A stretch of 64,000 nt of DNA from Paraburkholderia xenovorans LB400. Its GTDB lineage: Bacteria; Pseudomonadota; Gammaproteobacteria; Burkholderiales; Burkholderiaceae. Below the pieces are notes generated by a model. The model searched no databases, was not told the origin of the DNA, and saw only the letters and a program-made list of their open reading frames with translations. The stretch's first letter is position 1. Each line of letters starts with the position of its first letter. A program made the position numbers and the translations under genes. Location: contig NC_007951.1 in the NCBI RefSeq assembly GCF_000013645.1, positions 2,108,001-2,172,000 of the forward strand, in the 5' to 3' direction. Positions 43,650-53,350 of this stretch are shown in pieces.

Positions 43650-43984
43650 GGTGCGCGGTCCGGCGTCTGAATTTCAGCAATGGTGTGGTTCGTTCTGGCC
43701 GCCGTCGGTGCGTAGTCGCACCTTGCAGCACGCTTTACGCGACGGCGTCGGCCCCGTCGCAGGTTCCGATATTGCCCTGGCCCCCAGCGCGTCTATGTGT
43801 GTGGCCGTACAGATACTTGCCATCGGCCGGGGTTAAATGCAAATCATCAGAAGGTAGTGCCGCGCGGCGGCCTGTTGCCGCGCAATCATCAAACGGGGTT
43901 TGACAATGAAGCGTGCCGGATTCGAGCGCCGCTCGCGAGCCAGAATGCAAAGCGGCCTGAGCGCAAACGGTTTGCGGAGCACAC
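43650..43984. other. Divergent intergenic region, wzx / GT2 operon
   Basis: 335 bp with no gene. It must contain the promoters of the flippase and of the GT2-hydrolase-methyltransferase-manC block. GCCGCGCGG-type short inverted repeats occur near 43858-43895, but I see no assignable promoter or operator. Confidence 0.4.
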
Positions 43985-44977
43985 ATGAGTGATCGTACCG
44001 GCGACCCGCAAGGAGGCGGCGCGTCTGAACTGGATGCGCGGCTGATCTCCATCTGCATTCCCACCTGCAACCGGCCCGCATTGCTCGAACAGGCCATCGC
44101 GAGTTGCCACGCGCAGACGTATGGCGAGTTCGAAATCGTGATCGGCGACGATTCGACCGAGGACAGCGCGCAGCAGGTGGTGGAGCGCTGCCGCTCGCGC
44201 AGCGACCGGCCCATTCGTTACGAACGCAATGTGCCGCGGCTCGGCCAGGCGTCCAATGTCAACCGGTTGTTCGCGCGCGCACACGGTGCCCGGCTCGTAC
44301 TGCTGCACGACGACGATCTGCTCGAACCGGACGCGTTGAGCCGTCTCGACGCATGCTGGCAAGCCTGTCCGGAGTTGACAGCGGCATTCGGCAAGCAGCG
44401 CGTGATCGCCGACGACGGCACGCCGCGGCCCGACGCCAGCGAACGCCTGAACCGTGACTATCGCCGTGTGCCCGGCCGTGCCGGAAGGCTGCCCGTGCCG
44501 GCGCTGGCCGGCATCGACCAGATGTTCCCGAACAACGGCTATCTGGTGAATACCGTGGACGCGCGCCGCATCGCGTACCGGCCGGCGGCCGAAGTCGGCG
44601 AAGCGTGCGACTTCGATTTCGGCCTGCGGCTGAGCGTCGCCGCAACGGCGATCTGCTTCGTGGACGAGTTCGTGTCCGTATCGCGCGAAACGGCGTTGTC
44701 GATTTCAACGCATGCGCTGCCCGCCATGCACGCGTTTGCGCAGCTACGCGAGAGCCATGTGCCCGCCGCGGCGCAGGCCGCGCGCGAAGATGCGTTGCGC
44801 CGCGTGGCGCCGCGCGCGGCCTCGGCCTATGCGCGTGCGGGCGAGCCGGCCGCGGCCTGGCGCGTGCTGCTGTCGAAGCATTACCCGATGCGCGACAGAT
44901 TGCGCGCACGTTTTCTCTATCACGTGCTGCTCGCCGCGCGCTCGACGTTCGCGCTGCGCGCGCCGCACGGCAACTGA
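43985..44977 (+). CDS. GT2 family glycosyltransferase
   Basis: A 330-residue GT-A enzyme. It shows LISICIPTCNRPALLEQAI, EIVIGDDSTEDS and the metal-binding LVLLHDDDLLEPDALSRLDA (about residue 105). No transmembrane region is evident. GGAGCACAC precedes the ATG at 43985. It opens the plus-strand block that contains the tandem hydrolase, a methyltransferase and manC. The sugar is unknown. Confidence 0.86.
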   Translation: MSDRTGDPQGGGASELDARLISICIPTCNRPALLEQAIASCHAQTYGEFEIVIGDDSTEDSAQQVVERCRSRSDRPIRYERNVPRLGQASNVNRLFARAHGARLVLLHDDDLLEPDALSRLDACWQACPELTAAFGKQRVIADDGTPRPDASERLNRDYRRVPGRAGRLPVPALAGIDQMFPNNGYLVNTVDARRIAYRPAAEVGEACDFDFGLRLSVAATAICFVDEFVSVSRETALSISTHALPAMHAFAQLRESHVPAAAQAAREDALRRVAPRAASAYARAGEPAAAWRVLLSKHYPMRDRLRARFLYHVLLAARSTFALRAPHGN

Positions 44978-45119
44978 CCTTGCTGTCCGCTGCTGATGCC
45001 ATGTGCCACAGGCATTCGCCGATATATCGGACTCCGAGACAATGTGGCGGGACGTACAGAGCAATCATGCGATGTCTGCTGTAATGCGTCGAAAGGGAGA
45101 ACCTCGTGAGGAGCGTAGC

Positions 45120-47024
45120 GTGAGGCCTGTCGTGTTCGGCGACCAGTTCGGCTGGTTGCATCCCGCGAGTGAGCCGGACGGTGTGGTGTTGTGTTATCCG
45201 TTCGGCTACGACGCGCTGTGCACTTATCGCGGCATGCGCAGGCTGGCCGAGCGGCTCGCCGCGCGCGGCATGCCGGTGCTGCGTTTCGACTATCCGGGCA
45301 CGGGCGATTCGGCGGGCGAGGCAAGTGAAGCCGGCCGCTGGCGCGCCTGGATCGACAGTATCAAGCAGGCCGTGGCGTTGCTGCGCGAGACCGCCGGCGT
45401 CGAACGTGTGACGCTGTGCGGCATGCGGCTCGGCGGCACGCTCGCCGCGCTGGCCGCTCAGGAGCTTGGCGGCGTGGACGGACTCGTGCTGCTCGCGCCC
45501 GTTCTGTCGGGGAAGAATTATCAGCGCGAGTTGCGTGCGCATTATCGTCAATGGCTGTCGATTCCGGCTGCGATGGATTGCGTGGCCGAACCCGATACCG
45601 ACGCTTTTGTGGAAGCGTACGGTTTTCGTCTCTATCAGGACACCCTGGAGAGTTTGCGCGCGGTCGATCTGAAACGCGATGCGGAACGGCCGGCTGCCCG
45701 CGTTCTCATACTCGATTCGCTGGATCCCGTGCGCGTCGACGCGCTGGCTGCGCATTATCGCGAGCAAGGCATCGACGTCGACCGGCAGTCGTTCGACGAG
45801 TACAGCAGGTTCATGATGGAGTCGCTCGATAGCGAGCTTCCGCAGGCGGCATTCCAGTCCATAGAAAACTGGCTGGCGAATGGGGCGGCCCGTGCGAGTG
45901 CGTCCGCGCGTGCGGGCACGATCAGCGATAGCCAGGATAGTGACCAGCATGCCGCGGATCACGAAGCGGCCCATGTGGTCGAACCGGGTGTGATCGAAAC
46001 GCCGGTATGGCTCGACGGCGGCAGGCTGTTCGGCATCTATTGCCGGCCTGAAGCACGCGGCGCGGCCGCCGCGCCGGCCGCGCTGCTGCTGAACACAGGC
46101 GCCGTGTCGCGAATCGGCAATGCGCGGCTCGGCGTGCGCTTCGCAAGGCGTCTCGCGCAACAGGGCATCGCTTCGCTGCGCGTCGATCTCGGCGGTCTGG
46201 GCGATAGCATGCCGTCGCTCGACGCATTGAGTCTCGACGCGCTCTACGCGCAGTCGGGCGTCGACGACGCCGCCTGCGCCGCGCGCTTCCTGACGGCGCA
46301 AGGCCATCGCGGCGCGGTATTGCTCGGCATCTGCGCGGGCGCTTACGTCGGCCTGCATGCCGCGGCGCGCGAGCCGGCGGTGCTCGGCGCGGTGCTGGTG
46401 AATCTGCAGAAGTTCGTCTGGCAGAACATCTGCGATGAGCACGGCAAGCCGACCGTCGCGGTAGCCGCGTTTGGTTCGACGCGCAGCTATCTGCGCTCGA
46501 TGTGCCAGCCTGGCAAATGGCTGCGCGTGCTGAAGGGACAGTCGGGCGGCTGGCCGGTTGCGCGCGAACTCGCGGGCCGCTTCGCGGCGCGCTTCGCTCT
46601 CGCGTTTGCCGACCGGCTCGAACGTGTTTGCGGCATCGAGATCGCTGCGCAGGAAGAGCGCAGGCTGATAGCCGCAGTGGATGCACAAGGTGTCGAGACA
46701 CGGCTTCTCTATGGCGTCCTCGATGAAGGCGTCGAAGAACTGGAACGCCATTTCGGTGTACGTGGCGCGCGATTGCAGCGCTTCAGGCATGTTCGCGCGG
46801 CGTTTTGCGTGCACACCGATCACGCAATCCTGTCGTCCAGCGCGCAGGAAAATGTGATGTCGTATTTCGAGCAGTTTTATCGCGGCAGCTTTAGCGAGCG
46901 CCACGTGGCCGATACCGTAGCCGCCCGCGAGCCGTCCACGCAGCGCGCCGGCTGGCGGCGCGCCCGGGCCACGCAATGGCTTGTAAAGCGTGCGCGCGCG
47001 TTTCGTCTATTCGGGGAAGCGTAA
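45120..47024 (+). CDS. Tandem alpha/beta-hydrolase protein with altered nucleophiles
   Basis: A two-domain alpha/beta-hydrolase of about 634 residues. Domain 1 has FDYPGTGDSAG and a nucleophile elbow reading CGMRLGG, where Arg (R103) replaces the expected Ser. Domain 2, after a linker of about 40 residues, has LRVDLGGLGDSM and an elbow LGICAGAY with Cys (about C405). The proteins resemble the exosortase-associated hydrolases, some of which show the same GxRLG pattern. The GTG at 45120 with GGAG six bases upstream is chosen because conserved sequence (RPVVFGD) begins there; ATG 45072 is possible. It may be a non-classical acyltransferase for EPS. The function is unknown. Confidence 0.75.
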   Translation: MRPVVFGDQFGWLHPASEPDGVVLCYPFGYDALCTYRGMRRLAERLAARGMPVLRFDYPGTGDSAGEASEAGRWRAWIDSIKQAVALLRETAGVERVTLCGMRLGGTLAALAAQELGGVDGLVLLAPVLSGKNYQRELRAHYRQWLSIPAAMDCVAEPDTDAFVEAYGFRLYQDTLESLRAVDLKRDAERPAARVLILDSLDPVRVDALAAHYREQGIDVDRQSFDEYSRFMMESLDSELPQAAFQSIENWLANGAARASASARAGTISDSQDSDQHAADHEAAHVVEPGVIETPVWLDGGRLFGIYCRPEARGAAAAPAALLLNTGAVSRIGNARLGVRFARRLAQQGIASLRVDLGGLGDSMPSLDALSLDALYAQSGVDDAACAARFLTAQGHRGAVLLGICAGAYVGLHAAAREPAVLGAVLVNLQKFVWQNICDEHGKPTVAVAAFGSTRSYLRSMCQPGKWLRVLKGQSGGWPVARELAGRFAARFALAFADRLERVCGIEIAAQEERRLIAAVDAQGVETRLLYGVLDEGVEELERHFGVRGARLQRFRHVRAAFCVHTDHAILSSSAQENVMSYFEQFYRGSFSERHVADTVAAREPSTQRAGWRRARATQWLVKRARAFRLFGEA

Positions 47025-47073
47025 TGAATGCGCAAGGATTGTCCGGCGCACCTACGCTTGAAGGGAGCACGCC

Positions 47074-47907
47074 ATGAACAGTCCTTCCGAGTTGGACCGC
47101 ATCAACCAGGTTGCATGGAATTCGCCCGACGCCGCGCGCGTTTTCACGCTCGACAAGACCTATTCCGATCCCGGCGAGCAGGCGGCGTTCGATTGGCTCG
47201 CGCCGCGTTGCGCGGGCGAGCCGCTGCTCGATATCGGCGTCGGCACCGGCCGCACCATTCCGCTGATGACGGCGATCTCGAACGACTACACCGGCGTCGA
47301 CTACACGCTGAAGCTGCTCGATCTGGCGAAGGCGCGCTATCCGGAACGCGACCTTCGGCATATGGATGCGCGGGACATGTCCGCGTTGCCGTCGGGCCAT
47401 TTCGGACTCGCGGAATTCAGCTGGAACGGCATCGACTGCGTGGACTACGACGATCGCGTGAGGATTCTCGAGGAGATGTATCGCGTGGTGCGGCCCGGCG
47501 GATACGTGCTGTTTTCATCGCACAACCGCGGCGGCCCCGGCTACCGCGAAAACATCTGGCAACTGCTGCCGCGATTCACGTTCAATCCGCTCAGATTGGG
47601 CTGGCGCACGCTGCATTCGGTGCGCCGCTTTCAGCTAGGCACGCTGAACTATCTGCGCAACGTGAAGCTGAACCATGACTACGGCCGCTACGCGATCAAG
47701 ACGGCGGCGGCTCACAACTTCGGCATTGTGATCATCTACACGACACTGGGTGAGCAGCGCCGGCAGCTCGCGCAGGTGGGCTTGCAAAGCGACGCCGTGT
47801 TCGGCAGTTGCGCAGGCGATCGCATTGCCGACGACGTGGAGGAGAGCAACGCGTGGTGGTTTCACTTCATCGCGCACAAACCGCTGGCCGCTTACCGTTT
47901 CGATTGA
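47074..47907 (+). CDS. Class I SAM-dependent methyltransferase
   Basis: A 277-residue Rossmann-fold methyltransferase. Motif I is LLDIGVGTGRTIPLM (about residues 50-64), with the acidic residue after strand 2 in YTGVDYTLKLLDLAK, a DARDMSALPSGHF region, and the VVRPGGYVLFSSHN post-motif. The substrate is unknown; position within the EPS block suggests methylation of a sugar or an intermediate. It follows the hydrolase by 49 bp with GAAGGGAG upstream of the ATG. Confidence 0.86.
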   Translation: MNSPSELDRINQVAWNSPDAARVFTLDKTYSDPGEQAAFDWLAPRCAGEPLLDIGVGTGRTIPLMTAISNDYTGVDYTLKLLDLAKARYPERDLRHMDARDMSALPSGHFGLAEFSWNGIDCVDYDDRVRILEEMYRVVRPGGYVLFSSHNRGGPGYRENIWQLLPRFTFNPLRLGWRTLHSVRRFQLGTLNYLRNVKLNHDYGRYAIKTAAAHNFGIVIIYTTLGEQRRQLAQVGLQSDAVFGSCAGDRIADDVEESNAWWFHFIAHKPLAAYRFD

Positions 47908-48030
47908 TGGGCGCTGAAACGAAGAAGAAACAAAGATGAAGCAAAGAAAGACACGGCATCGCCCGCAGCGCGCGGACGACTCCCTGCAACAAAGAACCGC
48001 GCCAGTTTGACCATACACGGGGAATCGCAA

Positions 48031-49623
48031 ATGAATCGCATCGTAGAACCAGGCAATCCGCTCGCGGCGACCGCGAGCGTTACCGGAACGGCCACGCGTT
48101 TGTCCGTGCAGCCGGTGATACTCGCAGGCGGCTCGGGGACGCGATTGTGGCCGCTGTCGCGCGAACGCAATCCGAAGCAACTGATCGGCCTGATGGGCGA
48201 CGAGTCGCTGCTCGAAAGGACCCTGCGCCGGCTCGACGCGTCGTTCGCCGCGGTGGAGCACGAAACGCCGGCAGCCGGCACGCGCCTTATCGCGGCGCCG
48301 CTGGTGGTCTGCTGCGAGGACTTGCGGCTGCAAACGCTCGAACGTCTGCAACGCCTGGAGAGGCCGGGCCGGCCGGTGCGCATGGTGCTCGAACCGGTGC
48401 CGCGCAACACCGCGCCCGCGCTGACGGTGGCGGCGCTGGCGGCGCGCGCGGCGGCTGTCGAGGGCGACGATCCGGTCATCGTGGCGCTGCCGGCGGATCA
48501 CCTGATCGGCGATCACGTTGCGTTCGGCAAGGCGCTCGCCGAGGCGCTCGAACACGCGGCGGCGGGCGCGATCGTCACGCTCGGCGTGCCGCCGAAGCGC
48601 GCGGAGACCGGCTACGGCTATATCCGCACGGGTACGGCGCTCGGCACGCGGGGCGCGCGCGTCATCGAGCGGTTCGTCGAGAAGCCCGATCCGGAACTCG
48701 CGGAGCGCTACGTCGCGTCCGGGGATTACTGGTGGAATAGCGGCATGTTCGTGGTGCGCGCTTCCGTGTGGCTCGCGGCGATCGAGTTGTGCCAGCCGGC
48801 GATCGCCGCAGCCTGCGCGGACGCGTTCGAGCAGGCCACGGTGGACGGCGACGGCGCCCTGCATCTCGCGCGCAAGGCGTTCGCCCTGTGCCCGTCCGAT
48901 TCGATCGACTACGCGGTGATGGAGCGTGTGGCCACCGACGCGCGGCTGGTCGGCGTGGCCGTCCCGCTCGTCGCGGGTTGGTCGGACGTGGGTGCGTGGG
49001 ATTCGGTGTGGGAAGCGTCCGCGAAAGACGCCGACGGCAATGTCGCGCGCGGCCGCGTGATGTTCGCCGGCTCGACCGACAGCTTCGCGCATTCGGAGGG
49101 CCGGCTCGTCGCCTGTGTCGGCGTGAGCGGCGTGATGGTGGTCGAAACCGCCGACGCAGTGCTGGTCGTCGCGAAAGACCGCGTGCAGGACGTCAAGGCG
49201 GTGGTCAGCCGTCTCAAGCTGGAGCACGGCGCGGAAGCACAGGAGCATCGCAAGGTCGGCCGGCCGTGGGGTTATTACGACTCGCTCGAACGCGGCGCGC
49301 GCTTTCAGGTGAAGCGCATCGTCGTCAAGCCGGGCGGCCGTCTTTCGCTGCAGATGCATCATCACCGCGCCGAACACTGGATCGTGGTGCGCGGCACGGC
49401 GCGCGTCACGCGCGGCGAGGAATGCTTCTTTCTCACGGAGAATCAGTCCACTTACATTCCGCTGGGCGTTACGCACCGGCTGGAGAATCCGGGCAAGACT
49501 TCGCTCGAAATGATCGAGGTGCAATCGGGCGGCTACCTCGGCGAAGACGACATCGTGCGTTTCGACGACCAGTACGGTCGCGATCAGGAGAGCGGCCATG
49601 CAGGCAAGGGTACGTCACGCTGA
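48031..49623 (+). CDS. manC: Mannose-1-phosphate guanylyltransferase / mannose-6-phosphate isomerase
   Basis: A 530-residue bifunctional enzyme that makes GDP-mannose for EPS. The N-terminal nucleotidyltransferase shows VILAGGSGTRLWPLSRERNPKQ (about residues 30-50) and RFVEKPDPELA. The C-terminal cupin isomerase shows RPWGYYDSLERGARFQVKRI and LQMHHHRAEHWIVVRGTA with metal-binding histidines. It is slightly longer than usual because of an N-terminal extension of about 25 residues. ATG 48031, preceded by GGGGAATC, is chosen over an upstream in-frame codon at 48007. It corresponds to bceA in cepacian clusters. Confidence 0.94.
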   Translation: MNRIVEPGNPLAATASVTGTATRLSVQPVILAGGSGTRLWPLSRERNPKQLIGLMGDESLLERTLRRLDASFAAVEHETPAAGTRLIAAPLVVCCEDLRLQTLERLQRLERPGRPVRMVLEPVPRNTAPALTVAALAARAAAVEGDDPVIVALPADHLIGDHVAFGKALAEALEHAAAGAIVTLGVPPKRAETGYGYIRTGTALGTRGARVIERFVEKPDPELAERYVASGDYWWNSGMFVVRASVWLAAIELCQPAIAAACADAFEQATVDGDGALHLARKAFALCPSDSIDYAVMERVATDARLVGVAVPLVAGWSDVGAWDSVWEASAKDADGNVARGRVMFAGSTDSFAHSEGRLVACVGVSGVMVVETADAVLVVAKDRVQDVKAVVSRLKLEHGAEAQEHRKVGRPWGYYDSLERGARFQVKRIVVKPGGRLSLQMHHHRAEHWIVVRGTARVTRGEECFFLTENQSTYIPLGVTHRLENPGKTSLEMIEVQSGGYLGEDDIVRFDDQYGRDQESGHAGKGTSR

Positions 49624-50179
49624 AGCACCGCAGCCCGCGCAGGCGGCGGCTTTCGACGAGCGGCGCTTCCGTCATGCGCTGGGGCGCTTCGCGACCGGCG
49701 TCGTGGTGATCTCGACGGGCAGCGGCGACGGTTTGCATGCGATGACGGCGAACGCCTTCATGTCGGGCTCGCTCAATCCGCCGCTGATCGTCGTCTCGGT
49801 TGGACACCGCGCGCGCATGCACGAGCGCCTGATGGACAGCGCGCTGTTCGGCGTGAGCGTGTTGTCAGAGGCGCAGGAGCCGCATAGCCGCCACTTCGCG
49901 GGCGAGCCGCAAGGGTGGCTCGCGCCGCGCTTCGCGGCGGTCGAGGGGCTGCCGGACGTGGTGCTCCTCGAGCACGCGGCGGCGCGTTTCGCGGCGCGCG
50001 TGGTGGACCGGCATCCGTGCGGCGACCATACGTTGTTCGTCGGCGAGGTGCTGGTGTTCTCGCTCGACGAGCACGCGCCGCTGATTTTCTTCGGCGGCCG
50101 CTATGGCTCGGTTGCGGCGCGGGGTGCAACGCAGGCGTCGACCCAGGACTCGCCGCCACTCGCGGCCCGCCCGTGCTGA
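49598..50179 (+). CDS. Flavin reductase-like FMN-binding protein
   Basis: A 193-residue split-barrel flavoprotein of the flavin reductase (DIM6/NTAB) family. FRHALGRFATGVVVIST, MTANAFMSGSLNPPLIVVSVG and a C-terminal GRYGSVA are typical. It could reduce FMN/FAD with NAD(P)H for a partner monooxygenase or act as a stand-alone reductase. It overlaps manC by 26 bp, so it is cotranscribed. No partner oxygenase gene is visible nearby. Confidence 0.85.
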   Translation: MQARVRHAEAPQPAQAAAFDERRFRHALGRFATGVVVISTGSGDGLHAMTANAFMSGSLNPPLIVVSVGHRARMHERLMDSALFGVSVLSEAQEPHSRHFAGEPQGWLAPRFAAVEGLPDVVLLEHAAARFAARVVDRHPCGDHTLFVGEVLVFSLDEHAPLIFFGGRYGSVAARGATQASTQDSPPLAARPC

Positions 50180-50524
50180 TGCGAACCGATACGCACGCCG
50201 GCCGTCGTTTTGCGCCAGTCGATATCCGCCTCGCGTGTTGCAGATCAGACAATTCGCGTTGCAACGTGCGTCTTCGCACTATGCAAATTTCTCCGCACAG
50301 GCACGCTTGAGACGCAAGCTTATGGCCCGTCAGAATATGCGGCGTTACACGGAAGAAACAATTCTTCAGAGGGATAACCCTCTCGGGAAGTGTCCCAACT
50401 GGCGCAAGCGTTTTGAAGCTAGCAACGTATCGTAGAAGAACAAAGTCACACTCATAAAACGACACACAAGGGCCGCTCGATCAACAGGCTACGCGGGGGC
50501 AAACACCGCTTCGGGGAGAGTGTC
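50180..50524. other. Intergenic region before the FadR-type gene
   Basis: 345 bp without a gene. It contains a small hairpin AGAGGG-ATAA-CCCTCT (50368-50383) not followed by T residues, and the leader of the regulator gene with CGGGGAGAG before its ATG. Confidence 0.45.
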
Positions 50525-51244
50525 ATGGAACAGGCAAACAAAGATCGATCGCTCGTGAGCAAAGTCATGGATGGACTGGTCACGGGCATCGTCGAAGAGA
50601 AATACGGCGCCATACTGCCACCGCAGGATGTGCTGTCCAAGGAGTTCGATGTCAGCCGCACCGTCATGCGCGAGGCGCTGTCGATGCTGCTCGCGCGCGA
50701 CATGCTGGACGTGCGGCCCAAAATCGGCACGCGCATCCGGCCGATGAGCGATTGGCGCATGATCGACGAGGACGTCGTGAACTGGCGTTTTCGCGCGAAA
50801 CCCGATCCGCTGTTTCTGCGCGACGTGATCGAGTTTCGCATCCTGATCGAGCCGCGCGCTTCGGCGCAGGCGGCCGCGCGCGGCAGCGCGGCGGATATCG
50901 CGGCGATTCGCGAGGCGTTCGAGGCATTCCGCGCGATCCGCCCCGGCGAGCCGGGCTATCAGGAAGCGGATGAACTGTTCCACGCCCGCATCGTGGTCGC
51001 GAGCGGCAACCAGTTCTTCAAGCAGATGGCCGCGATCATTCGCGGTGCGCTTTCGACCGTCAACCCCATCGTCACCGACCGTGACGGACTGTGGGAAACG
51101 GCGGTCAATTCACACCAGCGCGTGGTGGACGCGATCGAGCGGCATGATCCGAAAGAAGCGGAAATCGCCTCGCTCGCCATGATCGATTACACCGCGGAAG
51201 AAGTCGGCAGCCAGTTTTCGGCGGAACCGCCGGCACGCGGCTGA
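50525..51244 (+). CDS. FadR/GntR family transcriptional regulator
   Basis: A 239-residue repressor-type protein with an N-terminal winged helix (LPPQDVLSKEFDVSRTVMREALSMLLARDML, residues 30-65) and a C-terminal FCD ligand domain (FRILIEPRASAQAAARG, DELFHARIVVASGN, NSHQRVVDAI) with the metal-binding Asp/His pattern. Related regulators control sugar-acid and organic-acid use. The gene is followed after 146 bp by a Gfo/Idh oxidoreductase that it might control. Confidence 0.88.
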   Translation: MEQANKDRSLVSKVMDGLVTGIVEEKYGAILPPQDVLSKEFDVSRTVMREALSMLLARDMLDVRPKIGTRIRPMSDWRMIDEDVVNWRFRAKPDPLFLRDVIEFRILIEPRASAQAAARGSAADIAAIREAFEAFRAIRPGEPGYQEADELFHARIVVASGNQFFKQMAAIIRGALSTVNPIVTDRDGLWETAVNSHQRVVDAIERHDPKEAEIASLAMIDYTAEEVGSQFSAEPPARG

Positions 51245-51390
51245 GCGTGGCCGCTGCGGCGGCACGGCGGCTCGCCGATTGTTCCTCGTGAGACTGTGCA
51301 GCACGAAGGGCGCGAGTTCAGGCCCACGCGGGAGCGTGCGGCATGCGCGACAATAGCGCCTGTTCTGAACTGCATGGACTCGAAGGAACG

Positions 51391-52389
51391 ATGACAATCG
51401 CAACACAGGAAGTCCCCGCGGACGGCACGATCCGCTGGGGCATCGTCGGGACGGGCCGCATTGCCCGTCGTTTTGCTCAGGGTCTCGCTCACGTGCCGCA
51501 GACGCGACTGACCGCGCTGTGGTCACGCCGCGCGGAACCCGCCGGCGCTTTCGCCGAAGAGTTCGGCGGCGAGGTTTGCGCAAGTTTCGACGCGCTGCTC
51601 GCGAGCGGTATCCACGCGCTCTATATCGCCACCGTTCAGGACAGTCACGCGGGCTATGCGATCGCCGCGTTGCAGGCCGGGCTGCACGTACTGTGCGAAA
51701 AACCCGCCACCATCAATCAGCCGCAACTCCAGCGCGTGCTCGACGCCGCGCGTGCCGCGCAGCGGCTCTTCATGGAAGCCATGAAGCCGCCGTTCTATCC
51801 GCTCTACAGAAAGTTGCGCGCGCATCTGGACGCCGATCCGATTGGCGCGGTGGGGCTGGTGCGGGCCGGTTGTTCGGTGCCGGGCGTGCCGGACGATCAT
51901 CCTTCGCTGTCGTTCGGGCATGCGGGCGGTGCGCTGCTCGACATCGGCATCTATGAAATGTTTCTCGCCGTCGACTGGCTGGGTGCGCCGCGCGAAGTGC
52001 AGACGCTCGGGCGGCTCGGCGCGACCGGCGTCGATACGTTCGCCAGCCTGAACAGCCAGCATGAGGGCGGCATCGCCCAACTGTTCTGCGGACTCGATCT
52101 GCACGGCAAAGGTGATGCGCTGCTGATGGCGACAGGCGGCCACGTCACGATTCACGAGCCGTGGTGGAACCCGTCGCGCGCAACGATCCGGTATGCCGGC
52201 GGACGTGTGATCGAACTCGATGAACCGTTCGAAGGCGGGGGCCTGAACTACGAGACCGCGCACTTCTGCGAGTTGATCCGGGCGGGGCAGGTGGAGAGTC
52301 CGGTGATGCCGCACAGCAAGTCGTTGCAGATGATCGCAATGGCCGACGCGGCGCGTGCGGCGCTTGGGTTGAAGTTCGCGGGCGAATGA
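51391..52389 (+). CDS. Gfo/Idh/MocA family oxidoreductase
   Basis: A 332-residue NAD(P)-dependent sugar or inositol dehydrogenase-like enzyme. The Rossmann fold GIVGTGRIARRFAQGL is near residue 17, the catalytic lysine motif is VLCEKPATINQPQL near residue 105, and the C-terminal alpha/beta domain contains GGALLDIGIYEM with the likely catalytic aspartate/histidine region. The ATG at 51391 after GGAACG is chosen over an upstream codon at 51343. The substrate is unknown. Confidence 0.88.
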   Translation: MTIATQEVPADGTIRWGIVGTGRIARRFAQGLAHVPQTRLTALWSRRAEPAGAFAEEFGGEVCASFDALLASGIHALYIATVQDSHAGYAIAALQAGLHVLCEKPATINQPQLQRVLDAARAAQRLFMEAMKPPFYPLYRKLRAHLDADPIGAVGLVRAGCSVPGVPDDHPSLSFGHAGGALLDIGIYEMFLAVDWLGAPREVQTLGRLGATGVDTFASLNSQHEGGIAQLFCGLDLHGKGDALLMATGGHVTIHEPWWNPSRATIRYAGGRVIELDEPFEGGGLNYETAHFCELIRAGQVESPVMPHSKSLQMIAMADAARAALGLKFAGE

Positions 52390-52629
52390 GAGCGCGCCGA
52401 GCGTTCGTCGAGGCGCGCATCTCGTGGGCATGCGCGAACCCCGCGCGCGTCTGACGAGACGCGCAAGCCGGTGCTGCTGCCGTGCGATTGCGCGAAGCTG
52501 CTATGCCGATTCGCCGCCGACGTTCGCCGTTGCTGCCGGCGGCGGTGGTACGATTTGCGCGGGCATGCTGCGAGAGAAAACGCCGCACATGCCACTGCTT
52601 TCGAATCCCTTCCAATGGAGCCGCCTGCC

Positions 52630-53331
52630 ATGCGCATGCTCGGAAAACTCTGGCGCGACAACAAGAGCCTCGTCGCGTTCCTCTTCCTGATGGTGCTGTT
52701 TCGCAGTGCCGTGGCCGACTGGAACGTCGTGCCGAGCGGCTCGATGCTGCCGACCATCCGTGAAGGCGACCGGATTTTCGTCGACAAGATGGCCTACGAT
52801 CTGCGCGTGCCGCTCACGCATATCGCCATCGCGCATCTGCATGATCCGCAGCGCGGCGATATCGTGACGATCGATTCTTCGGCCGCGCATGAATTGATCG
52901 TCAAGCGTCTGATCGGTTTGCCCGGCGACAGCGTGGCGATGCGCGAGAACGTGTTGTACGTGAACGGCGTACGCGCCGATTACCAGCCGCTGAAATTCAA
53001 GCCGCTGCCCGGCGACGCGAGCTCACCCGGCGATTATCTGACCGAGCGCTTCGATGGCATCGCGCATATCGTGCGGCTCGCGCCGCAAGCGCCAAGTCCG
53101 CGCGATTCGTTCGGGCCGGTGATCGTGCCGCCCGGCGAGTATCTGATGCTCGGCGACAATCGTGACGACAGCGCCGATTCGCGTTACTTCGGTTTCTTTT
53201 CGCGCAAGGAGCTGATGGGGCGCACGCGTCGCGTCGCGTATTCGCTCGACCCGGATCATTACTACGCGCCGCGCTTCGAGCGCTTCGGCGCGCGGCTCGA
53301 TAGTTCGGCGTCGGCGGTCGCGAGCCGCTAA
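52630..53331 (+). CDS. lepB: Signal peptidase I
   Basis: A 233-residue type I leader peptidase that cleaves signal peptides on the periplasmic face. It has one N-terminal membrane helix (SLVAFLFLMVLFRSAVADW), the serine nucleophile S38 in VVPSGSMLPTI, the general-base lysine K92 in VKRLIGLPGDS, and box E in GDNRDDSADSRYFGF. It is shorter than the main LepB with two helices, so it is probably a second paralogue. ATG 52630 with GGAG 9 bases upstream is chosen; ATG 52615 is an alternative. Confidence 0.93.
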   Translation: MRMLGKLWRDNKSLVAFLFLMVLFRSAVADWNVVPSGSMLPTIREGDRIFVDKMAYDLRVPLTHIAIAHLHDPQRGDIVTIDSSAAHELIVKRLIGLPGDSVAMRENVLYVNGVRADYQPLKFKPLPGDASSPGDYLTERFDGIAHIVRLAPQAPSPRDSFGPVIVPPGEYLMLGDNRDDSADSRYFGFFSRKELMGRTRRVAYSLDPDHYYAPRFERFGARLDSSASAVASR

Positions 53332-53350
53332 AGCGGGCGCGGCCGGGCGT

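Noticed and set aside
50368..50383. Terminator after the flavin reductase gene
   Set aside because: The hairpin AGAGGG-ATAA-CCCTCT has no following T run and lies about 190 bp past the stop.
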